Positions 1 through 27,700 of a DNA stretch of 64,000 bases are shown one piece after another. Below the pieces are notes generated by a model. That model ran no database searches and was not told the origin of the DNA. It saw only the letters and a program-made list of their open reading frames with translations. The position numbers and the translations under genes are program-made. The stretch is from Zeus faber (taxonomy: Eukaryota; Chordata; Actinopteri; Zeiformes; Zeidae): positions 12,263,385 to 12,327,384 of the forward strand of contig OY482864.1 in NCBI GenBank assembly GCA_960531495.1, written 5' to 3'. The stretch's first letter is position 1, and every line of letters begins with the position of its first letter.

Positions 1-2829
1 TTAAGGCCCTCAGGCCTTATGTATTGCAATTGCAGCAGCAAGGAGTCTGTCACGATATATCGCAATGTCGGTTTTTGAGCACAGCCCCATTCATTGTACG
101 TCCTAGCAATACTGCTCTAAAAACAACCGCTGCTGTCAGGTCTCGAGGGTCTTCTCCTCCCACCGCGTCGCTCTCTGGCTGATCTGATGTCAGTGGACAG
201 GTGTAGTTCCTCTGGGATGGCTTCTCCGCCGCCTCGCTGTAACCTTCCTCGTCCGCCTCCATCAGTGTAGGTGAGGGAGGAAAGAAAGTCAGCGCCGGAC
301 AGTGGACACCGCCTCTGCCTTTTTTTTCCACTGCTCGAACTCAAATCGTGTGTTGTGGTAATTATTAAATAAATAAAAGCACTTTGGATAAAAATAACAG
401 TTTCTAAAAAAAAACAAGCACGCATCATCGGGTTTTGATAGCGCTGTGTCCCACATATTCACAATGAGTCAATTGTTGCTTTTGGCTGTGTGGGTGATGC
501 TACTGTCTTTTTACATTTCATTGCTTTCACATGAAAAACATTAGTTTTATTAGAGTAAACTCCATTACCCGAGGCCTCCGACACTCCAGATCCATTAAAT
601 TAGAATCGGAGATTTGGCAAAACACACATACAGTAGCTATGTTTTCAGCGATAGGATATACGATTTAAGCCTGGTCGCAGTGTTTCACAGCATCTTAAAT
701 CGAAATCGTCTGAGGTCTACAGTTAGAAGACAACTGAATGCATTGTATTCGATTCATTAAAGTCTGTCTGTGTGAATGCAGGAGATTTGCAAATATGTGG
801 TTTAGGTGCATCTACAGTATGTGCTTCAGACTACCCTGGGTTCAGCTTCATCGGCATGTTTAAGAATGTGTTTGTGTGTTTGTGCGCGTGTGTGCGTGCG
901 TGCGGGCGGGCGGGTGCGCGTGTGTGTGCCTCTTTGCCCACAGTCAGTGTTATGTAATGGCGTGCTGAGGGCGACTGTTGACAAACGGAGGGAAAATTAA
1001 ATCGGCAGGATGCTCTCATCAGATGATTTATGGAAAAAAAAAAGTGAGACCCCTAAACACATTAGATATGATTCAAAATAATCTGAATTTCCTATAGGGT
1101 GTGCTTGGTTGTAAGTAAGTTACTGTTCTGTTGGCAGTTTTTTTTTTTCCAACCCTCTTGGATTTGAGTTACTATACTTAGTATCAGCATAAAAATCCAA
1201 AAAGAAAGAATAAATCCTGCCTTCATCAAAATGCACAGACATACATAGGCAGTTAAAATACAGTGCCATGTTTCCTTCTCAGTAGAGAAACAAACATTTT
1301 CATCCTATTAGTTACAGTGGCTAGGGAATCCCAAAGTTCCCCAGATGCTTTTGTTCAACAGTCAATATAGTTTTAGAACATGATGGGAGGTCATTTTTCC
1401 CGCTCGGTAAGGTGCCAAGCAGCTCGAAAAATAGACTAACTAGCTAATATTTATATCCATCGTGCCGGTGCCTTTGGTGACTTGTCCGCCCCTCTTGTGC
1501 TGCAGTTGCAGTTTAATCTTCACTGTGTTGGCTCGTTGCTTGTCATGGCCACCCTTAGCCAACAATGTGTAAAGAGCTATTCCCGTAAGCCATCAGTGCG
1601 GTATGCGTCAATCATAATTAACTGAAGAACAATCTTACTTATGTAGAAGTGAATACTATTAAGTGATAATGTTTTTTGCTGTTTTCAAACGATGCTGCCC
1701 CAGCTCCAATGGAAACCCGAAGTTTGCCTGTTTTTATGCCTTGCCTTACTGTATGTGTTATTGGTTACGGGTCACTAATCTTATTGCCGGGCAATGGGGA
1801 CATGGCTGAGACGTATATAGAGCTGCCAGAATTTAAGGCATAGTGTAAAATAGACACTGGCATAGTTGGCATTTCACACTAGTTATATGAGTGGGGAGGT
1901 GGGGCGTTGCGTTTGTGTGTGTGTGCGTGTGCGTGTGCGTGCGTGTTGTGCGCGTGCGTGTGTGTGGCTGTGCATGTGTGTGTGTGCATCGGCAAAACCC
2001 ACAGACACTCGTGTGTGAAAATATGTCCAAAAATTGACGACGGCGGGGAGTTTTGCCAGACATCTTACATCGGAGACAGAGCGTTCAATCTGTTTATGAT
2101 TGGAAGCAAAGTGAAAGATGGCGTTACACACACCTCTGTGTTCACATCAAGAAAATCCACCAATCTTGCTTTTCTGTTGGGCGCTCGTCTTGAATGTTGT
2201 AATGTCACTGTGGGGCACTGAAGGGTGCATTGGTATAAGTATTGGAGTGTGACCAGGATGGCGTCCATGTGAACAGGTTCTAGTGACTTTGGTTATGTTT
2301 CTCGCTCTCACCTTCCACACTCTTGCAGAAGGGGTTTGCCCCCGTGTGCATGTCCCATGTTTATGTAAGATCTGGCTTGTATGTATGCAGCTCCCTAGCA
2401 CAATTCACTCACAGATCAGTCACATACAGTAGAAATGTATTAGCGGGCAGGAAGTTATTTTCGCCGCGTTCCTGAATCCATGCCTGCGATAATATCCTCT
2501 GGCCAGCAACACAACATCCAGCCTTTGTTTTGTCTTTCATTGAGGGTCACGGTTTTCTCAGTTGCGCCCGTGCAGCCAATGTGCTTAACGCGACAATATT
2601 TAACGAAAGATGAGAGAAAGTCGCATTCGCCAGGCCACAATTCACGATGAAACACGGCGCAAACTCACGCGGTGTGTTTGTGTGAGCGGTAGTGTCTACA
2701 AATTAAGATGATTTCTTGTCTCAAAACAGTTTCCTTTTTTTTTTTTTTTCTTGCTTCCAATGCAACAACCTCTACAAGAATTGAACCTCTGATTAACTCC
2801 TGCTAGACAAATTGGCTTTCCTCAATGGA

Positions 2830-2864
<35 letters not shown>

Positions 2865-3724
2865 CTCCATGTTGCTGAAACTATTCTTAGAGGCGTAGGT
2901 TTCCCCCAAATCATCGCCTGCACCAAGCTCTGCGATTCGCGTCCTGTCTCAAGGCACAAGCTTCCTGTTGTTGAATAAGGGTTTGGGCCAGGTCACCAAC
3001 TTGCTCAGCAGGGCTTGGTGTGTGTGGTTATGTAGGACGTCGGTATGTTTCCATGTGCTCGCAGCCGTGAAAGGATACAGCGTTGGCCATAAAAATATGT
3101 CTTAAGACTTGCACGTTTGAGATACAGCTATGATGAAATTGTGAATATTTATATCAGAATCTAGGACCTATGCACTTAGGCTCGTTAGAGTATCACTTTA
3201 GGTTGTGTCTATGTGTGATGCCAGCCTTGACAACTTGCTTTCCGGTTTTGCCGCAAAAAAAAAAAAAAAAAAAAAGAGATGAATCAATGTTTTTGCCGTG
3301 CTTCTTGTGAAGCTGTGGGTGCTCTTGAATGCCTATTGTTCATACTATTTTCCAGGTGTGTGTTTATGAGGCCTGATAAGGTCTTGTTGTTCCACGGCTG
3401 TTATTAATAGCCGGATAAGTATATATTTTAAACTCTGCCATTGTTGGCTGGAGGTGATAAATGTGATTATGGGTGAGGTCCAGGAATTCTGCCCACGTCG
3501 GGATTTGAGACACGTCCTCTCAGACTGCAACACCCCAATCTCTTGCACACATGTGCGTCTGTAAAAGTTGATCGCATGCCCCGGCACAATTAAACAGTGA
3601 TGCTACGAACTACCGACTTGCAATTTCCAATGTCATTCTCTTGCCATTCCAAACATTTTAGTCAAGTCAAGTTTTGCGTTTTAAGTATTGACCCGAGCAC
3701 TTTCCTAATCCTCCTCTGTGGCAG
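1..3724. other. Region upstream of first recognised arhgap23 exon
   Basis: This is 3.7 kb with no coding exon I can support. It is probably the 5' flank or first intron of arhgap23, because the exon that follows opens at a 3' splice site (CAG ending at 3724). It contains TG-rich stretches near 863-930, 1908-1987 and 2832-2861 and A/T homopolymers. Short reading frames near 50-430 on the minus strand show no domain, and their composition is not distinctive. Confidence 0.5.
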
Positions 3725-3745
3725 GCTAAAGGGCACAGGGATGGA

Positions 3746-18659
<14,914 letters not shown>

Positions 18660-20068
18660 CTCCGCGCTCAAGCTTCCCTGTCCTGCGACTCGCAAAACGC
18701 AGCTGGATTCAACATCCGACGCCTCTTTCAAGGTCACCAAGTGAAGACGCGTACAGTTGAGTTTCATAGAAAAAACGGCCAAATGCGAAATATGACACTT
18801 CTGGCAAAACGATTGCTCGCATGGCGGTCATTAGCGAAATTGAGCCCTTTACTTCCGTAGTCGCAAGCCCTTTACTCACTGCAGATAATATACATATCCC
18901 TGGTCTTCCTGTCAAATTCAGGTCACGCTCATTTTCTACATCACAAACACAGTTCTCAAATGAAACTCCTTCCACGCTAAAAGCGGTGACGATTTGTGAC
19001 GAACCTGAACGAGAAATTCAGAGGAAGCCATGTTGTCCACTTAAGATTCACACACAGTCCAGAGCTGAGCCGTCGGTGTCGTATCCTGTCGCCAATTAAG
19101 ACTTTGTTCGTCAGTGTTTGCAGCCTCATAGTATTGCTCTGGACCCACACAGCGGCTCTGCTCCGGCTTCAGCGGCTCTCCGGCTTTTCCGTCGGCATTA
19201 TAAGCGGTTTTGTACATATTTTGCGTGTTTCTAACAAAACGCCCACGTCCTCCACCACCACCCGAGTATGAAACGAGATTGGGAGAACTCTTCTAGTGTG
19301 TAACTGAACTTGTGCCAAAATAAGAGGACGCGACATCATCCCCGAAAGGAAATAAACATTCCATACTGTGCTAGTCTGGGTTTGGCACGAGACAGCTGTT
19401 CAGTGCAGTGGATCAACCGCGTTGGTGACATTTTAGGTTTTTTTTTTTTTTTTTTCCTCCAATCTCTGCAAGGCCTCTCTTCCTGTTCAAAATGTGTGAG
19501 CAGGAAACGCCAGTGATCGAAACAGAATTTAACTTTACACTTTACATCTCTGGACGGGATGTAGCGTAAAGCTTTGTTTTCCGTGGAGTCACTCACATAT
19601 CAAATAAATATGCAACCCCCCCCCGTAAAGCCGGACAGGACAACTCGCCGCGCCGTCGGTCCCCGGGGTCGCCGAATGCGTCTGCCGTGTGTTCGTTCCG
19701 CTACGATGCCCAATCCCGAGCTCCCGTCAGCGTGTCCGGAACAATCCTTCAGCTCTCTCTTCCGCAGGTCAAATGCGGCGCCAAAGACACTCGTTGTACT
19801 CCCCTTTAACTTCCAGAGGCGAAGTCGGTCTCCACCACCGTCGTAACCTTCACCCAGGTGTTTGTAAACACCTAAGCCGCGTCACTTCCTGGGCTGAGGT
19901 GTCATTTTTTTTCAAGGGTCTCACTGTGTCTTGTCGCGTTAACGGTTTCATTCGGGGCTTGGTAGGATGGATTCCAATACTAATAGCAAAGTCAAAGTTC
20001 ATATTTTTACCACAGCTAAGAAATGTCACATGTAGCTTTCAGGATTTAGCACAGGACTATTGTACTTT

Positions 20069-20117
<49 letters not shown>

Positions 20118-20900
20118 GAGCGAGGAGAGACCTTGGGTGACACTTCAGTAAGCCTCGTTCTGCAGGAGCCAAGCATCAAAAGGCAGCTATATCAAGTAAT
20201 GCCACTTTATTATTCCCAACACGGCCGCTGTTCAACAAGGAAACCAAAACAAAACACAAGCGCTCAAGCGTTATCCCAGAGCTCCCGTTGATGTTGCGTC
20301 AGTATTACAGAGATAAGACGACGACGACGAGATTTCAACCTCTCCGTTCTCAAACAAAACACTCCTAAATCCCAAACTTTCATGTCTTACCTGTTTTTTT
20401 TTTTTTCTTCTTCTCCCTATTAGCTTTCTGGATACGTTTCTTTCCTACGTGAGTGGATTAGTTTCAACCGTTGTTCAAGAGTCTGGTTCTGGAAAAAGAA
20501 AAGGAAAAACAAACCACAGTCCACCGACCAGTCTTCTTTTTTTTTTTTCATATTTAGTTAGATCAAGTCTCATTGTACCCTTGTGCATGTACTTTATGTA
20601 CGTGGGTGATGTGCGTGGACCAATTTTGTAACAGTTGTAAAAAGCCTTGTTAAGTTAACCTGTGTATATATATATATTATACATAATATATTAAATTATT
20701 TGTTTTTGAAATAGACTTGTGGGTTTTTTTCCCTCCAGTTAATTTGCTTTATTCGTCGTTAAACATCTGAAAGTCCTTCATAGATTCCAGGGATGTCATT
20801 AATCCTTTGTTACATTTTAATACGTGGTCATCCGTTAGTATAAACTCAACATTCCATGATTATTTAAGAGTTCTTGTGTTCTTGTGTAGTCAATAAAATA
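18660..20900 (+). other. arhgap23: arhgap23 3'UTR and polyadenylation region
   Basis: Sequence after the stop has no further coding exon. AATAAA signals occur within ggaaataaacatt (near 19343) and caaataaatatg (near 19600), and a strong one lies at 20892-20897 (CAATAAAATATG). A 45-bp TG array lies at 20071-20115. The last signal would give a 3'UTR of about 2.2 kb and place the transcript end roughly 400 bases from that of the convergent acbd4. Confidence 0.55.
20892..20897 (+). terminator. arhgap23: Candidate arhgap23 poly(A) signal AATAAA
   Basis: This is a canonical hexamer, followed about 10-20 bases on by T-rich sequence. It is the last strong plus-strand signal before the acbd4 3' end. 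Confidence 0.5.
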
Positions 20901-21308
20901 TGTATTGTACTACAGCTGTGCAATACATAATTCAGTACCAATGGCTTCTCACAGTCACTAGAGCCTACTTAGAAACAGTAACCGCAGCAGCTTTCAAAGC
21001 GTTTGTACAATATTTAAAATTGATGCTAATTGTACTCATATACATTCACCAGTTTCTTTGTTAACCACATCAGTGAATGTGGATAAAATGAAATGGACGC
21101 ATGTCAGAGACCCAATTCATCCCTTAAACTCTTGATTTGTTGTAGGTCCGTGTCAAAACGAAAATAATACAAAACAAAACAAAAGCCCAAGGCAAATTGA
21201 CCCCGTCGAGGTCCATAATGAGAGTCATTTTATAACCCAAGTATCCTTGAATGAGCCCTTCCTGCTTCACAGAAAATGCATACAGGCATGTGATCTTGGT
21301 ATGAGCCG

Positions 21309-21314
21309 TTTATT
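21309..21314 (-). terminator. acbd4: Candidate acbd4 poly(A) signal (AATAAA on minus strand)
   Basis: TTTATT on the plus strand reads AATAAA on the minus strand, about 310 bases after the acbd4 stop codon. This gives a short 3'UTR and a tail-to-tail arrangement with arhgap23. Confidence 0.55.
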
Positions 21315-21622
21315 GGTTCAATCATCAATCGCCTGAGCGTCTTTGCAATGATCGCTAGAAAGCTGTCAACTGAAATAATTTAATAGGAACGGTTGAAGGT
21401 GACGAAACAGTATTAACCCGAGTATTACACCATAACCCAACGCACGTCTGTCAGAGCAGACTACAGCTTCAAATCCTTTGAGAGGAAGGACGGCGGCTTC
21501 CTCCCGCAGCTTCGCGGCAGCCTGAGGACAATGTTCTGGGAACCGATCTCCACGCTAGTCCGTTCTATGGAAACGACGTCACCACGACGCCGCTGGCTTC
21601 CTGTGCTTCACAGAGGGGATCT

Positions 21623-21751
21623 TCACGAGGAGATGCGGTGCCTCCTCCGGGCTTTTCTCAGAACCAGCATCAGGCCGTGGGCCGCAAACGGCCACAGCAG
21701 CAGGAGCAGCAGCGTCTGGCCGGAGACGTCGAATGGCCACCACTTCTCCTC
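21623..21751 (-). CDS. acbd4: acbd4 exon 9: C-terminal tail anchor
   Basis: This 129-nt terminal exon begins right after a CAG acceptor and encodes [20 protein letters not shown], then [20 protein letters not shown] and SS before TGA. WWPFDVS is the ACBD4/5 signature before the membrane segment. A single hydrophobic helix (about 411-431) is followed by a strongly basic luminal tail, the usual pattern for peroxisomal tail-anchored proteins. Confidence 0.9.
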   Translation of the reverse strand, partial: EEKWWPFDVSGQTLLLLLLWPFAAHGLMLVLRKARRRHRISS

Positions 21752-24700
21752 CTGAGGGAAGGACGGTTTCATTTTATTTATTTTTTTTAACTTTAAAGAC
21801 GGTATCAGGGGCTTATTGACTGGTGGGCCCCCCGGGGGTCACTTTCGAGTGGACCGAGTTGTCGTTTTACTATACATTTCTCTCGCGCTTTTATTTTGAA
21901 ACACTGTTTCCGACTGTGGCGTGCGGCCACCACGACCTCGTACTGTACCAAGAACGTCCCGCACGCCACACCATCATACAGGAAAAGTAAACAAATAATA
22001 ACGAAAAGAACACAATCGTGCGGTTGTTGTTGGCTTGATAAAATGAAATGATCATATCACATGCACCTTCTCGTTATTTTACACTTCATATACATTCACT
22101 GCACCCAGGCTTTACCACAGCAGTCATTTAAGAACTCAGAGCAAAATCTCCTTTTCGGAAAATCCTAAATAGTCCGACTTTCTGAGGGGAAACAGGTGGT
22201 TTGGTACCTTTTGTTGCGAGGCCGCGCAGAGAACACAGGGTCTCCAGTTGGGATTCTCGGCCTGTTGGATCCAACATCAGAGCGTTGAAAACAACTCAAA
22301 GACGAAATCCTCCCAGATCACCCAGCCCCCCCGCCCCCCCCTTCATTTCTGCTCATGTCCGATAAACACGGAAGGCTTCACTCGGGTCGCTCATCCTTCG
22401 CTAAAAGGAGGAGGAAACTCAATTCTCACAGAGATTGACTATTCCGCTAGAACTCTATGATACAGGAACTCCTCTCCATCCCATAGCTGACGGGATCGTC
22501 TCAATAACTGTCGATCCATCCCAGGCATTTAAGGCCGGGTTTTGGGCAGGATCTTGAAATTCATTCAAATTCAGACCAAAATATTTCACAGAACAAATGC
22601 AGTCCGAATGCCACGCAGAGATGTCATATTTCAATTCATTGGTGACTGTTGTGGTATTTGATCTCAGCGGAAAACGTTTGCTGGAAATTTAAATTATAAT
22701 TTTCAAATCGATTCAGAAACAGTAACAATAGAATTGAATTGCATTTAAGTGTTGATTATTTTAACCCAGATGTAGAGGAAATAGTGAAGATTATTTACAT
22801 CACTCCTTGATAACAGTGTAATGTGTCTTTTTTTTATTTTTTATTTTCCCCCCCTCTTTCTTTCTTATCCCCCCCCCCCCCCACACACACACAACCATAA
22901 ATGTTAGTGAGGCTCAAGAGGTGGAGGGAGTGTCTCACGTGCACGGCGGCGAGTCGCTCCACCTCCTCCAGGCGCTCCATCACGCTGCGCATGTCGTCGC
23001 GCAGCCTCCGCAGCGCCAGCACGATCTGCTGCTGCAGCTGGGCGTCCTGCGAGGGCTCCGGCCCCCCGCCCTCCCAGCCGCCTCCCCCTCCCCGGCCCCC
23101 CCGATCCCCCGACACGGAGCCGCCTCCGCCCCCGCCCCCCCGGCCCGGCTGCCTGGGGCCGCCCTGCGGAGCACCACCTGCAGGCGACGTGAGGCAGAAA
23201 CAAACATTAATAGTCGCGCACTGTGAGACAGACAGTAGGACTAGACCATAATATCAATATAAAGTCAATATTGTGATACCAGACTGACTGTCATCTGGGA
23301 TTCTGCTTCTGCAACACCGTGGTACAGTTAAATGTTGCATTACAGTCAATTTCTCTCCGTTCTAGTCAACGCCTCAACCCACTTGGTCATCATTTCCACC
23401 TGAACAACCATTGTTTCTCAAATATTAAAAAAATATATTTTTTAATTTTAATATTATTTATTTTATAATCATATTTTTATTAATATATATATATTTTTTT
23501 GTTATTATATTTCAATAAATATGGCAAAATTATGGATATTGAGGCCTTTGTAAAAAAAAAAAACTAAAAAAAAAAAAACATTGCGACATTTGATTTTTTC
23601 CAATATCGTTGTTCCTTCCAGACAGTTAATCACCAATGTGCTCTCATGACAATTCAGTTCATTTAGAAATGAGTCGACCTTGATTAGTTGAAGTAATTTT
23701 GAATTACCAAACCAAAAAATGATACACCTTTTATATACACCCATGCAAATTCAATACACTAAAGTTTTAAACTAGAAGTGTTTTCTATATTTGCATATTT
23801 GTTGTTCAACAAACGGAACAAATAGGACAAAAGCCGGAGCAGGTTCCTGGGAGTAAACAGTCAAATCCGCTCACGTTCTCTCCGGCTCTGGTCGCCGCCT
23901 CCCTCTCTCCCCCCGTGGCGACCCCTCCTCATGGGGGGGTCCTTGCCGTCACCCGCCCCCTCTCCGCCCTGCCCCGCCCCCACCTGCATCACCCCCGGCA
24001 CCGCGGCGTGGGGGTGGGGGTGGGGGTGCTGAGGGTGGGAGTGGAGCGGCGGGGGCTCGGCGTGCGAGTGGCCGTTCTGGAATCCGTTGGACTTCACCGC
24101 CTCCACCTGGAGGCACGGGCGGGGGAGCCACGCGTGAGGATTTTCATATTTATTATGACCACAAACATCAAAGAGTTACTACAGCGAGGGCTGACGCCCG
24201 GTTCTGCTGCTGCCAGATACTAGAAACTTTTATTGTTATTTTATTTAGGGCAAGAGGCACTGAAGCAAATACTTAAGTGTGTTATGGGAAAGCATATTGA
24301 AACCACTTAAGTTGTACTTAAGTGGTTTAATACATAAAGTTCTCTTTAATAAATAACATTTTTATTTGTGGTGTATTTGTATGTTTGGATACTTTTGAGG
24401 ACCAAAATAACTTTTTTAACAAGTATACTAAAGTACAGATTTAGTTAGGTTAATGTGTCAATATACTTTGTATATGTGGACACACACATTTACAGCATAT
24501 TAATGACTAGTATAGTAAAGCAGTACTTTCAATTAGCAGGCCTATGTAAAAGTAAATCAGATGTACCAAAACAAGACATCTGCAAAGTATCCGCAGAAAA
24601 AAGTACAAATGGGTAAAAAAAAAAAAATACTTTGAACACAACTTTATACTATACACTAAAAATATACTTTCAGTAGGGGTTACAAATATACTTTTTTTTT

Positions 24701-27700
24701 TTCCCCAGCGTACAGTCTTAGAACCCTGTCATAGTTAGACAGTTGTTCTTAACATGAGCGTTCTGTGCGTTGCTACGGTCACCGTCACGATCCAAAACAA
24801 ACCTTTGTGGGAGGACGAGACGCCTTGACGCAGTGAAGCTGCTCCACCGAGTCCACCGAATCCAAGAAGACCTCGCTCTCAGAGTCGCTGGTCAGCACGA
24901 CGCCCTCCGACACGCCGCAGTCTGGAGGATTTAGCATTTAAAATTTTATTAGGAGCCCAGCAGCTGATGCAGAACATCAGGGCTCCACGGGGGCCCACAC
25001 ACAACACAGAAACAGATAAGACACTTGACAGACAAAACAACCACATGGAATTAAAATCAGAAAAGCATAACAACAATATTATTTTTCGCAAACACATGAC
25101 AATACATATTCCTATTCGTATACACTTTTATAATAAGCACTTCATACACATGCAAAGTGAAATCTTGCATATTCATTAAGGGTGCACCGATCAGGGCTTT
25201 TGGGGCTGATCACCGATCGCTGGAAGCAGTATCGGAGGACACCGATCACGGGGTCAATTTGAAGCCTTCTTTTTTATCGTGTAGCTTTATTTATTTATTG
25301 AACTGTTCTTAACAACATTGTGGCCACATTCTTTTAGCAGTGTAAACACCGTAAGACCGCCTACTCAACTGACAGAAGTACTGTATGTACTCATTCGACG
25401 TCATATTAAAGTGTGGTCGGTAAAGTCTTCCTGTTACAGAAATGCAGGATTTATTATTTACAATTAATAATATGAATTGAGAATTAAATCCCATAGCAAC
25501 GGACAGCAACGGGCAGGCGTGGCAAGGGACACGCAGGTTTTTTGTTTCGTTCCTTCCATTACGCAGTGATCGGGACAGTTTCTTAACTCATTTTCGTTTA
25601 AACGAAAATTAACACATCCGTCTACATCTGTCTGGACAGTGCAGTGGATCCTCTCCACTGTCCCACAACATGCCACTGTGTGTGGGAACCAACCCCCAGG
25701 CCCTGCTGGCGTGCGAGCTCAGCGCACGGAACCAAGCTTAACCTGGGACCACACAGAACGCCAGAATGCCTTTCTGATCAGCGTTGTAGACAATATGAGT
25801 TGTTATATGAGGTGTGTGTCTTACCGTGGAGGATGGTACTGGTCGTGAGGGATAGCTCTAGCATCCCCTCCCCTGGCAGAGTGGGAGTGGGAGTGTAAGT
25901 GGGAATGGTAATGAGAGTGGGAGCCTCCTCTTTGGGGACCTGGTCCACCTCGATCACATCATCTTCCGCCGGCTTCTCTTCTGTTTGCTCGTCAAGCTGC
26001 TCAGCATATTTAACTCCTGAAACACGGACAGGAAGTTCAACTCAGGGGCTCGGGTGAGGAATTCTCACGGTTTACCCACTTAAACTGCTGGTAAACCTCA
26101 TTCATTCAAAGCCTCAATCTATGCTCCACAGCCAAACTTCAGCAACTTTGCTTACGGCGTCAAATACACAGTACGGTATTATTAAGATTCCTTTTTTATG
26201 TTCATAGAATATATTTTTATTGTTCAAAGCGAAATTGTTATTGTCAATTGTTTATTTTTAGGCAAATTTTATGTTTATTTCTTAATTTTTCTTTCTTTTC
26301 GTTTATTTTATTTCTTTTAGTACATTTTTAGATTATTATTAGTCGCATTTCTTCTTCTTATTATTATTATTATTCAGTTTTTGGTTTATATTGCCAATGC
26401 AAATGGGAATGCAAGGTCTATTACCAACTCTTCAGCTGATTCTGAGGTTTAATGCATATTACTACTTTCTTTTTTCAAAAATTATACCTATTTATTACTC
26501 ACTGCAATTTCTCTCCAGAGTCGAATAAAGTATTTATCCATCCATCCATCCATCCATCCATCCATCCATCCATCCATCCATCCATCTATTTATCATATGA
26601 TTTCCCAGTGTATTCACTTTTACATTATCCAAAAAGTGGGCCATAAAATAAATGTTGACCATATAGGAAAACACTATTATTGGCTTATTGACAAGAAATG
26701 TTTGAGGAATAATCATTAGTAATGTGGATATTATGACCAAGCACGTCGAGGCAGGGCTTGGTATGTGTGAAGTGTGTGTGAAGTGTATGAAGTTCAGAAA
26801 GGTACATCACTTTACTGTAATGCGGCCTTAAAGACGACCCCCAAAATCCCAGATGACTCCTCGTCTCCTATCACATTATTGATATCACATCGATATATCT
26901 ATTCACTGACCTTCCTGGAGGTGGAGCAACGAGGGGGGAGGGCAGGGCATGTCGTCGATCACCACGTAGAGTGGCTCAAAGTGGTGGAACAGCGACGCCG
27001 TCTTCTCGTTCATGGGCATCGTGTCGATCACCTGCAGAGTACACGGGGGGGATAATAAATCACCCGATGGCAGCGAGGCAATTACGCCGTCAGCTCTCGT
27101 GGGACTGTGCTTCAGCGGCTTAGAGGCTTTATCACCAGAGAGGACGAGGCACGAGCACCGCTCATTTACTTTGCCTTCTGTGAACATCTCAAGTTAGATC
27201 CTGTGATTTACTGGGAGTCGGCACGGAGCTTCCAATTGGACATTACAATCACTTACAACCACATTTATTTTATCTTATATATTTATGTATCTATGTTATA
27301 TTTTTTTGAGTATTGCAAATCAATATTACAATTTCTTTAACTAAACCAGATTAAAACAGCTCATTTATTTTTAAATATCATGACTCAGCAGCCAAAATTG
27401 TTCCAGGAAAAAAACCAAAAACCCTCAAATATCCCCACGAGAATTATTAGTGTAAAATGTTAACAGAGGTTATCTTCTTTGCTTTTGGTTTAAAGCACCT
27501 TTTTAATGTTATGAACTAAGGAAGCTCCGATACTACCAACTTCAGTCTTTTGGCTGCCGTCGATCCATTACCTGTAGTGAACAGCGTGGGCCGGAGGTGG
27601 GATGGATGTGTCAAAGAGTCAGAGAATCAAGCTCCTTTCGTAAACGACATGTTTGACGCGGCCCTTGCTGTGTATCTTCGATCCCAAAGCGAAATCCGAT

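Noticed and set aside
50..428. Minus-strand frames of 93 and 103 residues that could be a first exon of a leftward gene
   Set aside because: No recognised domain, no clear splice pair, and the gene's remainder would lie outside the window.
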